Shown here: in pieces, positions 49,251 to 57,363 of the stretch
How the letters are laid out: every line of letters begins with the position of its first letter
How positions within the stretch are numbered: position 1 is the stretch's first letter
Source: Nissabacter sp. SGAir0207
GTDB lineage: Bacteria; Pseudomonadota; Gammaproteobacteria; Enterobacterales; Enterobacteriaceae
Length of the DNA stretch: 64,000 bases
Direction of reading: 5' to 3'
NCBI RefSeq assembly: GCF_005491205.1
Contig: NZ_CP028041.1
Location: 1 to 64,000 of the forward strand
The notes under the pieces: model-generated
What the model saw: the letters and a program-made list of their open reading frames with translations, nothing else
Told to the model about the DNA's origin: nothing
The model's database searches: none
Position numbers and translations under genes: made by a program

Positions 49251-49713
49251 CTGGCCCCCTTCGGCTCCTGACCGGCAGGCCGGTCAGTCGTCAAGCCCCA
49301 CTGCGCTAACCGGCAAGCCGGTAAGCTCCGCCGAACCCCTGCGGGTTTCGGGCCTGCCGGCTAGGGTCTGATGGCAACCCCCAGGTCAACCCCGTGCAGC
49401 TGGCTTGCGCCAGCGCGTTCACTGGCCATGCAGGCATGGCCGCTAAGGCCCGGCCCGGCGTTGCCGTTCCGGGGTGTCTGCACGTTGTGTGTCCGGTGGA
49501 CTCCGTCTCACTGTGGCCCCTCGCCCCGCTGAAATCTGCCCCAACCGCGGCCCGCGTCAACCGTCCCGTCTGCACCCGTTCGCACTCGCGTTGCTCGCTT
49601 GCGCTGCGGCTTTGCCGTGCCCGTTGACCCGTGCCTTATCCGGCCGGGGCTGTTTTCGCGGTTGCGGCGAGGTTCCAAGTGAGACATCCATCCACCTACA
49701 GGAGAACACCAAC
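49251..49713 (+). repeat. Leading-region hairpin/leader module 1 (candidate single-strand promoter)
   Basis: This is the reference copy of a sequence found five times between 49 and 56 kb. Hairpins: TGACCGGC/GCCGGTCA (49269-49286, 2-base loop), ACCGGC/GCCGGT (49309-49322) and AACCC/GGGTT (49334-49347). GGCCTGCCGG (49351-49360) can instead pair with CCGGCAGGCC (49272-49281), so alternative folds exist. About 350 bases of conserved GC-rich DNA follow, up to the ATG at 49714. Similar structured repeats (Frpo of F, ssi of ColIb-P9) act as promoters on the incoming single strand. Here that role is inferred. Confidence 0.75.
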
Positions 49714-50046
49714 ATGCAGACACACAACGTCAACGTCAACACCGCGACGAAGGAATCCAGTGAGACGGGGTTAACCCCCACGGGCTTTCCCATGCAGCGT
49801 ATGCAGGACATCTACTACGTGATCCCCACTGGGGAGATGAGTGTGGAGCACTTTCTGGCGCTCTATACCACCGTGGTGAAAAACGGTCAGGACACGCAAT
49901 CCATCGAGGCGCTGGACGTGCCGGGGTGTCAGCGTCTGACGCTCATGAGCGATCACTGCCCGGACACGTACCAGCTGATGCTGAAAGAGGGTCGCCCCAT
50001 CGCTGCCTGCGATGAGCTGGCCATGACAACCTGGCGCATCGGCTGA
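49714..50046 (+). CDS. Leading-region hypothetical protein with the shared leader peptide, 110 aa
   Basis: It begins with the shared peptide MQTHNVNVNTATKESSETG, whose coding DNA is part of the repeated module. A unique domain follows (FPMQRMQDIYYVIPTGEMSV, then EHFLALYTTVVKNGQDTQSI). I do not recognise that domain. It is acidic, which is common among anti-restriction and other DNA-mimic proteins, but this is only suggestive. AGGAG precedes the ATG. It is first of four tightly packed genes. Confidence 0.7.
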   Translation: MQTHNVNVNTATKESSETGLTPTGFPMQRMQDIYYVIPTGEMSVEHFLALYTTVVKNGQDTQSIEALDVPGCQRLTLMSDHCPDTYQLMLKEGRPIAACDELAMTTWRIG

Positions 50047-50056
50047 GGACACCATC

Positions 50057-50482
50057 ATGAAAACCTACCATCTGACATCGTTGTTTGATCGCCTGTGCCA
50101 CCAGCTTCACCAGCCTGGCCTGGCGCCAGAGCAGGGCGAGGCCCTGTATCGCAAAATCCTGCGGTGGCAGGAGATCCGCGCCTGCTATCAGGAGGACGTG
50201 GGAACCGACAGGCTCAACCCCCAGGCGCGCCTGATGAAGTACCTGCTGATCGCCCGGAGCTGTGAGAACCGGCTGGAGTGGTGCCGGCTGGATGATGCCG
50301 TCATTGAGGCGCTGGTTGAGATCAACGAGAACACTTACTACGTCGTGCGGTTCCATTGGGGCAGTGGGGGCGTGACGGCCTGCCGGTATTGTTTCAACGG
50401 CACGGGCTTTGTGTGCGGCAAACGGATAGAGGGACTGGCAACGGTGCTACGCCGCGTGAAATGGGAGGTGCGGCCATGCTGA
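50057..50482 (+). CDS. Leading-region hypothetical protein, 141 aa
   Basis: I do not recognise it. It is soluble, with a helical amino half (HLTSLFDRLCHQLHQPGLAP) and a strand-rich carboxyl half (TYYVVRFHWGSGGVTACRYC). It starts 10 bases after the previous gene and overlaps the next by 7 bases, so the four genes form one operon under module 1. Confidence 0.65.
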   Translation: MKTYHLTSLFDRLCHQLHQPGLAPEQGEALYRKILRWQEIRACYQEDVGTDRLNPQARLMKYLLIARSCENRLEWCRLDDAVIEALVEINENTYYVVRFHWGSGGVTACRYCFNGTGFVCGKRIEGLATVLRRVKWEVRPC

Positions 50483-50796
50483 GCACAATTCCTCTGGCTT
50501 CACACGAGGACATCGCGGAAATAGGCCAGACCCTGACGCTTCTGGCAGGGCAACCCACCAGCAATGCCCAACGCCGGGCACTGGCTGCACAGGCACTGCG
50601 GGCATTTGTGCACGCTGCGGACACACATGATGAGCCGGTTGAGAGCAACATCCAGGATCTGATGATTGACCTGCTGCATTTGGTAAACCACCTGGGCCTG
50701 CGTCTGGATGACCCCACCCGCGCTGAACGGCTGCTGAGCGCGTCAGGGCTGCTTTTTGAGCTGGAAGTCAACGATGAGGAGAAAAAACATGGATAA
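50476..50796 (+). CDS. Leading-region hypothetical protein, 106 aa
   Basis: A small, helical, acidic protein (ASHEDIAEIGQTLTLLAGQP, then LMIDLLHLVNHLGLRL, ending ELEVNDEEKKHG). No family recognised. The ATG at 50476 has GGGAGG upstream and overlaps both neighbours by 7-8 bases. A longer in-frame start at 50356 would lie wholly inside the previous gene. Confidence 0.65.
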   Translation: MLSTIPLASHEDIAEIGQTLTLLAGQPTSNAQRRALAAQALRAFVHAADTHDEPVESNIQDLMIDLLHLVNHLGLRLDDPTRAERLLSASGLLFELEVNDEEKKHG

Positions 50797-51274
50797 AGCG
50801 ACGTTTAAGCAGAGCCTGGTACTGATCACGCTCGATAACGATGAACAGGGGTTGTTCCTGAACGGGACATTCATCACCTGCACAGAAGAAATGCAACTGC
50901 CTGATCTTGGTATGGTGGCCGAGCAGATAAGCAAAGCCCTCACCAAGCCATGTGTGAACCTTCACGCCCCGCGGCCAGACAATGAGGAGTGGGGCTGGCA
51001 CGATGTGGAGGACATGTTGACCAGCGGCCGGGCAGTGGTCACCATTATCGTCGCCCGGCAACGAGACAGGCTGGCCATCCATTTCTGTTCACACCGCCGG
51101 CTATGCGGGGCGGACAATGACCTGTGGTTCCCGTTGAGTGAGGCGCAGCCGTTATTTGAGCAGGTCGAACACATCCTGTGCCTGCATGGGGTGGCACATA
51201 ACGTGATACGGGTGGAGCCGCTGGGACAGGGGGAGGAAAATACGGATTACAGGGTGGTGTATAACCTGCGGTAA
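50789..51274 (+). CDS. Leading-region hypothetical protein, 161 aa
   Basis: Last gene of the module 1 operon. It is acidic and soluble (SLVLITLDNDEQGLFLNGTF, then RPDNEEWGWHDVEDMLTSGR), with a mixed strand/helix pattern. No family recognised. AGGAG precedes the ATG, which overlaps the previous stop by 8 bases. A perfect hairpin follows the gene. Confidence 0.65.
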   Translation: MDKATFKQSLVLITLDNDEQGLFLNGTFITCTEEMQLPDLGMVAEQISKALTKPCVNLHAPRPDNEEWGWHDVEDMLTSGRAVVTIIVARQRDRLAIHFCSHRRLCGADNDLWFPLSEAQPLFEQVEHILCLHGVAHNVIRVEPLGQGEENTDYRVVYNLR

Positions 51275-51280
51275 GAGAAA

Positions 51281-51302
51281 ACCGGCAAGCAGGCTTGCCG
51301 GT
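51281..51302 (+). terminator. Perfect hairpin after the four-gene operon
   Basis: ACCGGCAAGC, loop AG, GCTTGCCGGT: a 10-bp stem 7 bases after the stop at 51274. No T run follows. The stem is related in sequence to the ACCGGC hairpins of the modules. Confidence 0.55.
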
Positions 51303-51482
51303 GCTCCCGCCCCTGCACTGTGCGACGAGTCGGGGCAACAGAGACACACACTGACCGGAGTCAACGATGCCCCGTTATCATGCCACCCGTGGCGTGGCAG
51401 GTAAAGGGGCCATGTGTCCGGGGAGGGCCTCCTGGTCGATAAAGCATAGGGGGTGATACCTGAGGGCAGATTGACCCACCAG

Positions 51483-51977
51483 CCGCCAGGGGCGGCCAGC
51501 CGTGCCTGCGGCACGACTGCGCTAGCGGCATGCGTCTGGGGCCACGGTGATGACGCCCATTGGGCCTATCCTGCCCGTCTGAGCCTATCTGCCGGCCTCG
51601 CCTTTCGTCGCCATGACCTGGGCAGTTTACCGCCCCATACGTCCCGGCCGCCGGGGGCGGTCAGCCGCGCCTGCGGCACGACTGCGCTAGCGGCACGCGT
51701 CTGCGGCCACGGTGATGACGCTTATTGGGCCTATCCTGCCCGTCTGAGCCTATCTGCCTGCCTCGCCTTTCGTCGCCATGACCTGGGCAATTTACCGCTC
51801 CATGCGTCCCGTCCGCCGGGGGCGGTCAGCCGCGCCTGCGGCACGACTGCGCTAGCGGCACGCGTCTGCGGCCACGGTGATGACGCCCATTGGGCATACC
51901 CTGCCCGTCTGAGCCTATCTGCCTGCATCGCCTTTCGTGCCCATGACCTGGCCTGCTTACCGCCCCATACGCCCGTT
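51483..51977. repeat. 165-bp tandem repeat, three copies
   Basis: Units start at 51483, 51648 and 51813, each with CCGCC, GGGGCGGTCAGCCG and GACTGCGCTAGCGGC-type blocks. The period is exactly 165 bases. It leaves an open frame across all three, but the region lacks a ribosome site and normal protein composition. The rest of the gap 51303-52069 has no gene. The block ACTGCGCTA is shared with the modules. Confidence 0.85.
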
Positions 51978-52069
51978 GCAGGGCCTGTGTTGCCCACCGT
52001 GGCGGGATGCTGTCATTGGGTCTGGCTGGGCAGGGGGTGCTCCTCGGCGGCTGTTGGGGTGACCATCTC

Positions 52070-52557
52070 AGGTCAACGGCCCACCCCCAAAAGGCATGGC
52101 CCCCTTCGGCGCCTGACCGGCAGGCCGGCCAGTCGTCAGCCCCACTGCGCTAACCGGCTGTGCCGGTAAGCTCCGCCGAACCCCTGCGGGTTTCGGGCCT
52201 GCCGGCTAGGGTCTGATGGCAAACGGCAAGGCTCAACCCCGTGCAGCTGGCTTGCGCCAGCGCGTTCACTGGCCATGCAGGCATGGCCGCTGATGACCGG
52301 AACGGCGTTGCCGTTCCGGGGTGCCTGCATGTTGTGCCCTCAGGGGGTGTCTGTCCCTCCGGTGCCTCGCCCCGCTGAAATCTGCCCCAACCGCGGCCCG
52401 CATCAACCGTCCCGTCTGCACCCGTTCGCACTCGCGTTGCTCGCTTGCGCTGCGGCTTTGCCGTGCCGGTTGACCCGTGCCTTATCCGGTCGGGGCATAT
52501 TCGCGGTTGCGGCGAGGAACTCGGAGAGACAGACATCAACCCACGGAGGATACCAAC
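52070..52557 (+). repeat. Leading-region hairpin/leader module 2
   Basis: It has the same hairpin cassette (about 52097-52225) with variants: GCCGGCCAGT after the first stem and a GGCTGTGCC loop in the second. The leader of about 330 bases runs to the ATG at 52558. It diverges from module 1 in the stretch around 52335-52370 and just before the ATG. The upstream edge (AGGTCAACGGCCCACCCCCA) is shared with modules 3 and 4. Confidence 0.75.
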
Positions 52558-53115
52558 ATGCAGGCACAGAACGTCAACGTCAAAACCGCAGCGAAAAATC
52601 TAAAGAGACAGGGGGAAACCCCCACGTCAACACCCGCTTTCGCCCGTCATATTGGAGGCAGTATGCAAGACATGATCCCCAGCTATCACAATGCCAAAGA
52701 GCGCATCACGTGCTACACCGAGTTGGTGAAAATCACCGCCATTGAAGGCCCGGAGATTTTTCCGGGCACGAAGGCGCTGGCCCATAAGGTGACGGGCGAG
52801 CGGCTGACGCGTGACGGTGAGCCAACAGGGCACCTCCTGACGTTCCTCGCCCCGCTGGGCAGGGGGGTGGAAGGGGGGCGATTTCTTAGCCCGTGCCGCT
52901 ATTACGATCATGAGCCGACCGACGTGTTCATCAACGATGTGCTGGAAGTCATCCTCGACGAGGTGACCAATGACGCCACCGGCTGCACCGAGTTCGATCT
53001 GGTTGGCTCTTGTTTTGCCATGAAGTATTTCTCCGATCCCGAGATACGCAATGATCGCCTCTGGCCTGAGTGCTACTTGAACCCGCCCTCACAGGAGGAG
53101 GACGCCTTCTTCTGA
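52558..53115 (+). CDS. Leading-region hypothetical protein with a variant leader peptide, 185 aa
   Basis: The amino end MQAQNVNVKTAAKNLKRQG is a diverged form of the shared leader. The main domain (MIPSYHNAKERITCYTELVK, then HEPTDVFINDVLEVILDEVT) is unrecognised and ends in an acidic tail (SQEEDAFF). CGGAGG precedes the ATG. It stands alone between modules 2 and 3. Confidence 0.7.
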   Translation: MQAQNVNVKTAAKNLKRQGETPTSTPAFARHIGGSMQDMIPSYHNAKERITCYTELVKITAIEGPEIFPGTKALAHKVTGERLTRDGEPTGHLLTFLAPLGRGVEGGRFLSPCRYYDHEPTDVFINDVLEVILDEVTNDATGCTEFDLVGSCFAMKYFSDPEIRNDRLWPECYLNPPSQEEDAFF

Positions 53116-53331
53116 CTAACGCGGCGGCAGGCTTCCCCTGCCGCTGTTAACCGGTGCGCGGCCGGCGGCCGGGTGCGCGCTGCCAGCCCCTCACGGCAGG
53201 GCCACCCGGCAAAAGAAAGGGAGCGGCTACGCCGCTCTCTTTCGCCTGCCCCGTGTGCCTTTTTACCGTAGCGGAAGGCGATGCGGCGCTCTGGAGCGGT
53301 GGCCGGGGGAGGGGGTTCTCTGTCAGGTCAA
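53116..53331. other. Hairpin-rich spacer
   Basis: No gene seen. GCGGCAG/CTGCCGC (53122-53143) may end the upstream transcript. GAAAGGGAGCGGC with GCCGCTCTCTTTC (about 53216-53244) forms a long near-perfect stem with a 3-base loop. Confidence 0.5.
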
Positions 53332-53513
53332 GGTCTGGCAGGTCAACGGCCCACCCCCAAAGGGCATGGCCCCCTTCGGCGCCTGACCGGCAGGCCGGCC
53401 AGTCGTCAGCCCCACTGCGCTAACCGGCTGTGCCGGTAAGCTCCGCCGAACCCCTGCGGGTTTCGGGCCTGCCGGCTAGGGTCTGATGGCGAACGGCAAG
53501 GCTCAACCGCCAC
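53332..53513 (+). repeat. Leading-region hairpin module 3 (short form)
   Basis: The hairpin cassette alone, ending at GCAAGGCTCAACC. It lacks the roughly 370-base leader and the leader-peptide start found in the other copies. A membrane-protein gene follows at 53590. Confidence 0.75.
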
Positions 53514-53589
53514 GCGCGACTTCCTGGCTTCGCCAGGCGCGCAAAGGCCGGGGACGCTACACTTAGCTCAGCCATTAACAGGAGGTGTG

Positions 53590-53847
53590 ATGAACGTTAA
53601 GACGCTCTATGCCAACAACAGGATCGCCTTTCCAGTGGGGATTGTGCTGGCCGTGCTGGGCCACCTGTTTCTGTATACCACCCATGCCATGGCACTGATG
53701 TATGTGCCGTGGGTCTGCTGCCTGATTGCCATGCTGTTCCACTACGGTGATCCCAAGCCGCTGATGGTGAAAAGCGGCCTGCGGGCCATGGTCACCGCCC
53801 TGCTGGCTCTGGTCGTGTATATCACTTACGTGCTTGCTACAAGGTAA
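53590..53847 (+). CDS. Leading-region membrane protein, 85 aa
   Basis: A hydrophobic protein with about three membrane segments (near 12-30, 34-50 and 62-82). No family recognised. AGGAGG lies just upstream of the ATG at 53590; a GTG one codon earlier is also possible. It is preceded by the short module 3 and does not carry the shared leader peptide. Confidence 0.65.
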   Translation: MNVKTLYANNRIAFPVGIVLAVLGHLFLYTTHAMALMYVPWVCCLIAMLFHYGDPKPLMVKSGLRAMVTALLALVVYITYVLATR

Positions 53848-53982
53848 GCATGCCCATGGCCCTGACAGGCGTGCCCGGCGCGCCTGCTGTTTCCTGCCCA
53901 TTGATTGCCCATGCTGTGTTGCGTGCCCCGTGTGATCCCTGTCCGGGCTGATGCCTGCTTGCCGGGTCGTCGTCGTGTCTGC

Positions 53983-54481
53983 TCAGGTCAACCGCCTGAA
54001 CGGCCACCCCCAAAGGGCATGGCCCCCTTCGGCGCCTGACCGGCAGGCCGGCCAGTCGTCAGCCCCACTGCGCTAACCGGCAAGCCGGTAAGCTCCGCCG
54101 AACCCCTGCGGGTTTCGGGCCTGTCGGCTAGGGTCTGATGGCGAACGGCAAGGCTCAACCCCGTGCAGCTGGCTTGCGCCAGCGCGTTCACTGGCCATGC
54201 AGGCATGGCCGCTAAGGCCCGGCCCGGCGTTGCCGTTCCGGGGTGTCTGCACGTTGTGTGTCCGGTGGACTCCGTCTCACTGTGGCCCCTCGCCCCGCTG
54301 AAATCTGCCCCAACCGCGGCCCGCGTCAACCGTCCCGTCTGCACCCGTTCGCACTCGCGTTGCTCGCTTGCGCTGCGGCTTTGCCGTGCCGGTTGACCCG
54401 TGCCTTAACCGGTCGGGGCATATTCGCGGTTGCGGCGAGGTTCCAAGTGAGACATCCATCCACCTACAGGAGAACACCAAC
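53983..54481 (+). repeat. Leading-region hairpin/leader module 4
   Basis: A full copy, nearly identical to module 1 in both the hairpin cassette (about 54025-54140) and the leader. It ends at the ATG at 54482. High identity over about 500 bases makes it a site for recombination with modules 1 and 5. Confidence 0.78.
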
Positions 54482-54571
54482 ATGCAGACACACAACGTCA
54501 ACGTCAACACCGCGACGAAGGAATCCAGTGAGACGGGGGGCAAACCCAGTGGCGCTGGCCGCCAAGGCTGA
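54482..54571 (+). CDS. Orphan leader peptide frame, 29 aa
   Basis: MQTHNVNVNTATKESSETG and ten more residues, then a stop. The shared leader start is present, with the same AGGAG site, but no protein domain is attached. It is either a truncated gene or a true leader peptide controlling the membrane-protein gene 120 bases downstream. Confidence 0.5.
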   Translation: MQTHNVNVNTATKESSETGGKPSGAGRQG

Positions 54572-54692
54572 TTGCACGCGCCATGCGCATTGTTTGAAAT
54601 TCATCCGGCGGCATAGTGTAAAGCAGGCCGCCGGGATATACTGATAGCAGGGATACAGACAGGCTGTGTCCCTGCCCGAAAAGGGTAAACCA

Positions 54693-54920
54693 ATGTCGGT
54701 CACTGACATGAATGAACTGAACATCGCCAAAATCAACGCGGAAATTGCCAAGCAGATGGCAGAAACCAGCAAGCTGATGGCAGAAACGAAAAAGCTCCAT
54801 GCCGAGGCCGTTAAATATAACCGTGAAACTTTCTGGTATCCGCTGGCAATTTCCAGTGGCATCATCGGTGCGGTTGTGACGGTAACTACGCTGATCTTTA
54901 AACTCTTGGGCGTCTTATGA
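54693..54920 (+). CDS. Leading-region small membrane-anchored coiled-coil protein, 75 aa
   Basis: A helical, heptad-like amino part (ELNIAKINAEIAKQMAETSK, then LMAETKKLHAEAVKYN) precedes one membrane segment (PLAISSGIIGAVVTVTTLIF). AAGGG lies 7 bases before the ATG at 54693. No family recognised; the layout is like small phage or plasmid membrane effectors. Confidence 0.6.
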   Translation: MSVTDMNELNIAKINAEIAKQMAETSKLMAETKKLHAEAVKYNRETFWYPLAISSGIIGAVVTVTTLIFKLLGVL

Positions 54921-54926
54921 TGCCGG

Positions 54927-54946
54927 GGGAGGGGGCGCCCCCTCCC
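54927..54946. terminator. Perfect GC palindrome
   Basis: GGGAGGGGGC followed directly by GCCCCCTCCC and then TTAT, 6 bases after the stop at 54920. It is probably a terminator. The next 260 bases (54947-55207) hold no gene I can support. Confidence 0.6.
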
Positions 54947-55207
54947 TTATCACCGCACATCTGACCACCCTGTGCGCCGCCGCCCTCCGGTCTGTGCATG
55001 GCTGTAAGCCCGCCTAAAACACGGGCAGCCCTGCGGGCCGGGAAAAGCCGGTGCTGACGCACCGGCCTTCTCCCTTCGCCTGCGCTGATCTCCTCCTGGC
55101 TTCCTGTGCCTGCTGCTTCTCCTCCTGAGGGAATGCCCCTGACTGTGATGGTGCATCTGCCGGCGTGTTCTCCTGCGGCGGGATCGCCACTGTTCTCTTT
55201 ACGGCAA

Positions 55208-55686
55208 CAGCAACAGCCACCCCCTGGCCCCCTTCGGCTCCTGACCGGCAGGCCGGCCAGTCGTCAAGCCCCACTCCGCTAACCGGCAAGCCGGTAAGCT
55301 CCGCCGAACCCCTGCGGGTTTCGGGCCTGCCGGCTAGGGTCTGATGGCAACTGCCAGGTCAACCCCGTGCAGCTGGCTTGCGCCAGCGCGTTCACTGGCC
55401 ATGCAGGCATGGCCGCTGAGGCCCGGCCCGGCGTTGCCGTTCCGGAGTGTCTGCATGTTGTGTGTCCGGTGGACTCCGTCTCACTGTGGCCCCTCGCCCC
55501 GCTGAAATCTGCCCCAGCCGCGGCCCGCATCAACCGTCCCGTCTGCACCCGTTCGCACTCGCGTTGCTCGCTTACGCTGCGGCTTTGCCGTGCCGGTTGA
55601 CCCGTGCCTTATCCGGCCGGGGCTGTTTTCGCGGTTGCGGCGAGGTTCCAAGTGAGACATCCATCCACCTACAGGAGAACACCAAC
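55208..55686 (+). repeat. Leading-region hairpin/leader module 5
   Basis: A full copy, closest to module 1 (it shares the variant CTTCGGCTCCTGACC and the TCGTCAAGCC spacing). Differences include GGCCGGCCAGT in the first stem and ACTCCGC for ACTGCGC. It ends at the ATG at 55687. Confidence 0.78.
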
Positions 55687-56310
55687 ATGCAGACACACAA
55701 CGTCAACGTCAAAACCGCGACGAAGGAATCCAGTGAGACAGGGGGCAAACCCCGTTTTTATCCTTCTGCTTATGAGCCGGGAGTTTCGCTGCGTGAAGAT
55801 GTCTATCAGACGCAATTTTACCTTGAGGTAGAGGGGCAATATACCTTACCGGAAGATGATTCCGAGCCGGGTTCAGGCAAACGGTACTGCTATGGCGAAT
55901 GGGAGTTTGGTGCGTTTACCAGCCTGCGCGACGCCGTGCGCAAGATTGAAGCGATCTATGCCCAATGGAAAATCAGCGGGTACAAAACCGATCTGTGCCA
56001 GCTGGTTTACGGTGTTCCAGATGGTCACTCTGGACGCTTTGCGCCTGAATTCGTGCGCATCCTTGACCGCCATAACGATCTGGCGCTGGGCGCGGTGATT
56101 GATCAGGAGGTGCAATGGGTTACCCCAGTGGCGACGCTGCGCGATTTTGTCGAGGTGATGAATAAAGTCGACTCTTTAAATTACGGCTGGCCTGAAACAC
56201 GTCAGGAAAAAATACTTGGGCTTTCTCTAATCCATTCGCGTTACTGGAAACATGAAGAAGTCAACGCCCTTATTAACCGCACGGCATCACCCGCCTCTAA
56301 CGTTTTCTAA
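55687..56310 (+). CDS. Leading-region hypothetical protein with the shared leader peptide, 207 aa
   Basis: The leader MQTHNVNVKTATKESSETG is fused to an unrecognised domain of about 185 residues (VSLREDVYQTQFYLEVEGQY, then GEWEFGAFTSLRDAVRKIEA). The protein is soluble and acidic. Base composition drops just after the leader, so the body was probably joined to a repeated start. It is followed 16 bases later by the DUF932 gene in the same operon. Confidence 0.7.
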   Translation: MQTHNVNVKTATKESSETGGKPRFYPSAYEPGVSLREDVYQTQFYLEVEGQYTLPEDDSEPGSGKRYCYGEWEFGAFTSLRDAVRKIEAIYAQWKISGYKTDLCQLVYGVPDGHSGRFAPEFVRILDRHNDLALGAVIDQEVQWVTPVATLRDFVEVMNKVDSLNYGWPETRQEKILGLSLIHSRYWKHEEVNALINRTASPASNVF

Positions 56311-56326
56311 CTCAGGAGAAAGTATC

Positions 56327-57115
56327 ATGGCAACTTTAGCTTCCCGTTTTGGTTATGTTAATCAGATCCGTAAAGACCGTCCGTTAACGGATGATGAATT
56401 GCGCTATGCCGTGCCAAGTATTTTTTCAGAAGAAAAACATGATTCACGCAGTGAACGCTATACCTATATTCCTACCATCACCTTGTTGGACAATTTGCGA
56501 AAAGAAGGTTTCCAACCTTTTTATGCCTGCCAGACCCGCGTGCGGGATGCTGAGAAACGCGGGCACACAAAACATATGCTGCGTCTGCGTCGGGAGAACA
56601 ATATCGTGGGTACTGAGGTGCCGGAAATTATTCTGCTCAACAGCCATGACGGGTCGAGCAGCTACCAGATGATCCCAGGCATGTTTCGTTTTGTCTGCTG
56701 TAACGGCATGGTATGCGGTACGACATTGGGCGAAGTTCGCATGCCCCATAAAGGTGATATTGTCAGCCAGGTTATTGAAGGTGCCTATGAGGTGCTGGGT
56801 ATTTTCGATAAGGTCGAAGCCGGCGCCGAACAGATGAAATCCATTAGCCTGAATAAGTATGAGCAGGAAGCTTTTGCCGGTGCCGCATTAGAATATCGTT
56901 ATGAAGGCAGTGAGGTTATTCCGGTCACTGAAACCGATGTGTTAAGGCCGCGTCGCTGGCAGGATGATAAAAATGATTTGTGGACGACTTACCAGCGTGT
57001 GCAGGAAAACATGATAAAGGGTGGAATAAATGGGCGCAATGCGAAAGGCAAGCGAACCCGAACGCGAGCGATTAACGGCATCGATGGCGATATTAAACTT
57101 AACCGTGCCCTGTAG
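56327..57115 (+). CDS. DUF932-family leading-region protein
   Basis: This protein has 262 residues. The central part (FQPFYACQTRVRDAEKRGHT, then MIPGMFRFVCCNGMVCGTTL) marks DUF932, a family commonly carried in the leading regions of F-like and other conjugative plasmids (an ORF273-like gene of F). Its function is not established. AGGAG lies upstream of the ATG. It shares the module 5 operon, and a good terminator follows. Confidence 0.8.
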   Translation: MATLASRFGYVNQIRKDRPLTDDELRYAVPSIFSEEKHDSRSERYTYIPTITLLDNLRKEGFQPFYACQTRVRDAEKRGHTKHMLRLRRENNIVGTEVPEIILLNSHDGSSSYQMIPGMFRFVCCNGMVCGTTLGEVRMPHKGDIVSQVIEGAYEVLGIFDKVEAGAEQMKSISLNKYEQEAFAGAALEYRYEGSEVIPVTETDVLRPRRWQDDKNDLWTTYQRVQENMIKGGINGRNAKGKRTRTRAINGIDGDIKLNRAL

Positions 57116-57172
57116 TCACTGGCTGAGAAAATGCAGACGCTGAAAAGCTGAAAACCCCTGCAATCAGGAAAG

Positions 57173-57197
57173 GCCGGATATAGTCCGGCTTTTTTTG
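57173..57197 (+). terminator. Rho-independent terminator
   Basis: GCCGGA (57173-57178) and TCCGGC (57184-57189) followed by a run of T, 58 bases after the DUF932 stop. It ends the + strand leading-region transcripts. Confidence 0.85.
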
Positions 57198-57363
57198 TTG
57201 TTGCGGTGTGCTTGCGTCTTTGACCCGATACTGTGACAGGGTGAAATACCGCGCCTGTTAAAGCCAGCCCCCATTGAGGGGGCCGACTTTAATTCCCCTG
57301 CCCGCCCCAACGAAAATAAATTTCCGTTGTACCGCTGTCCCCAAAGGGGACGCCCTGGTTAGA

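Noticed and set aside
49394..49627. Frames of 77 codons repeated in modules 1, 4 and 5
   Set aside because: These are shadows of the conserved leader DNA. They exist in each copy only because the DNA is duplicated, and they lack ribosome sites.
51453..52169. Open frame of 238 codons across the 165-bp tandem repeats
   Set aside because: It has no ribosome site, its composition follows the GC-rich repeat, and the frame stays open only because the period is a multiple of three.
55014..55289. - strand frame of 91 codons in the gap before module 5
   Set aside because: Its start lies inside the repeated hairpin cassette and there is no ribosome site. Part of it looks protein-like, but the support is too weak.
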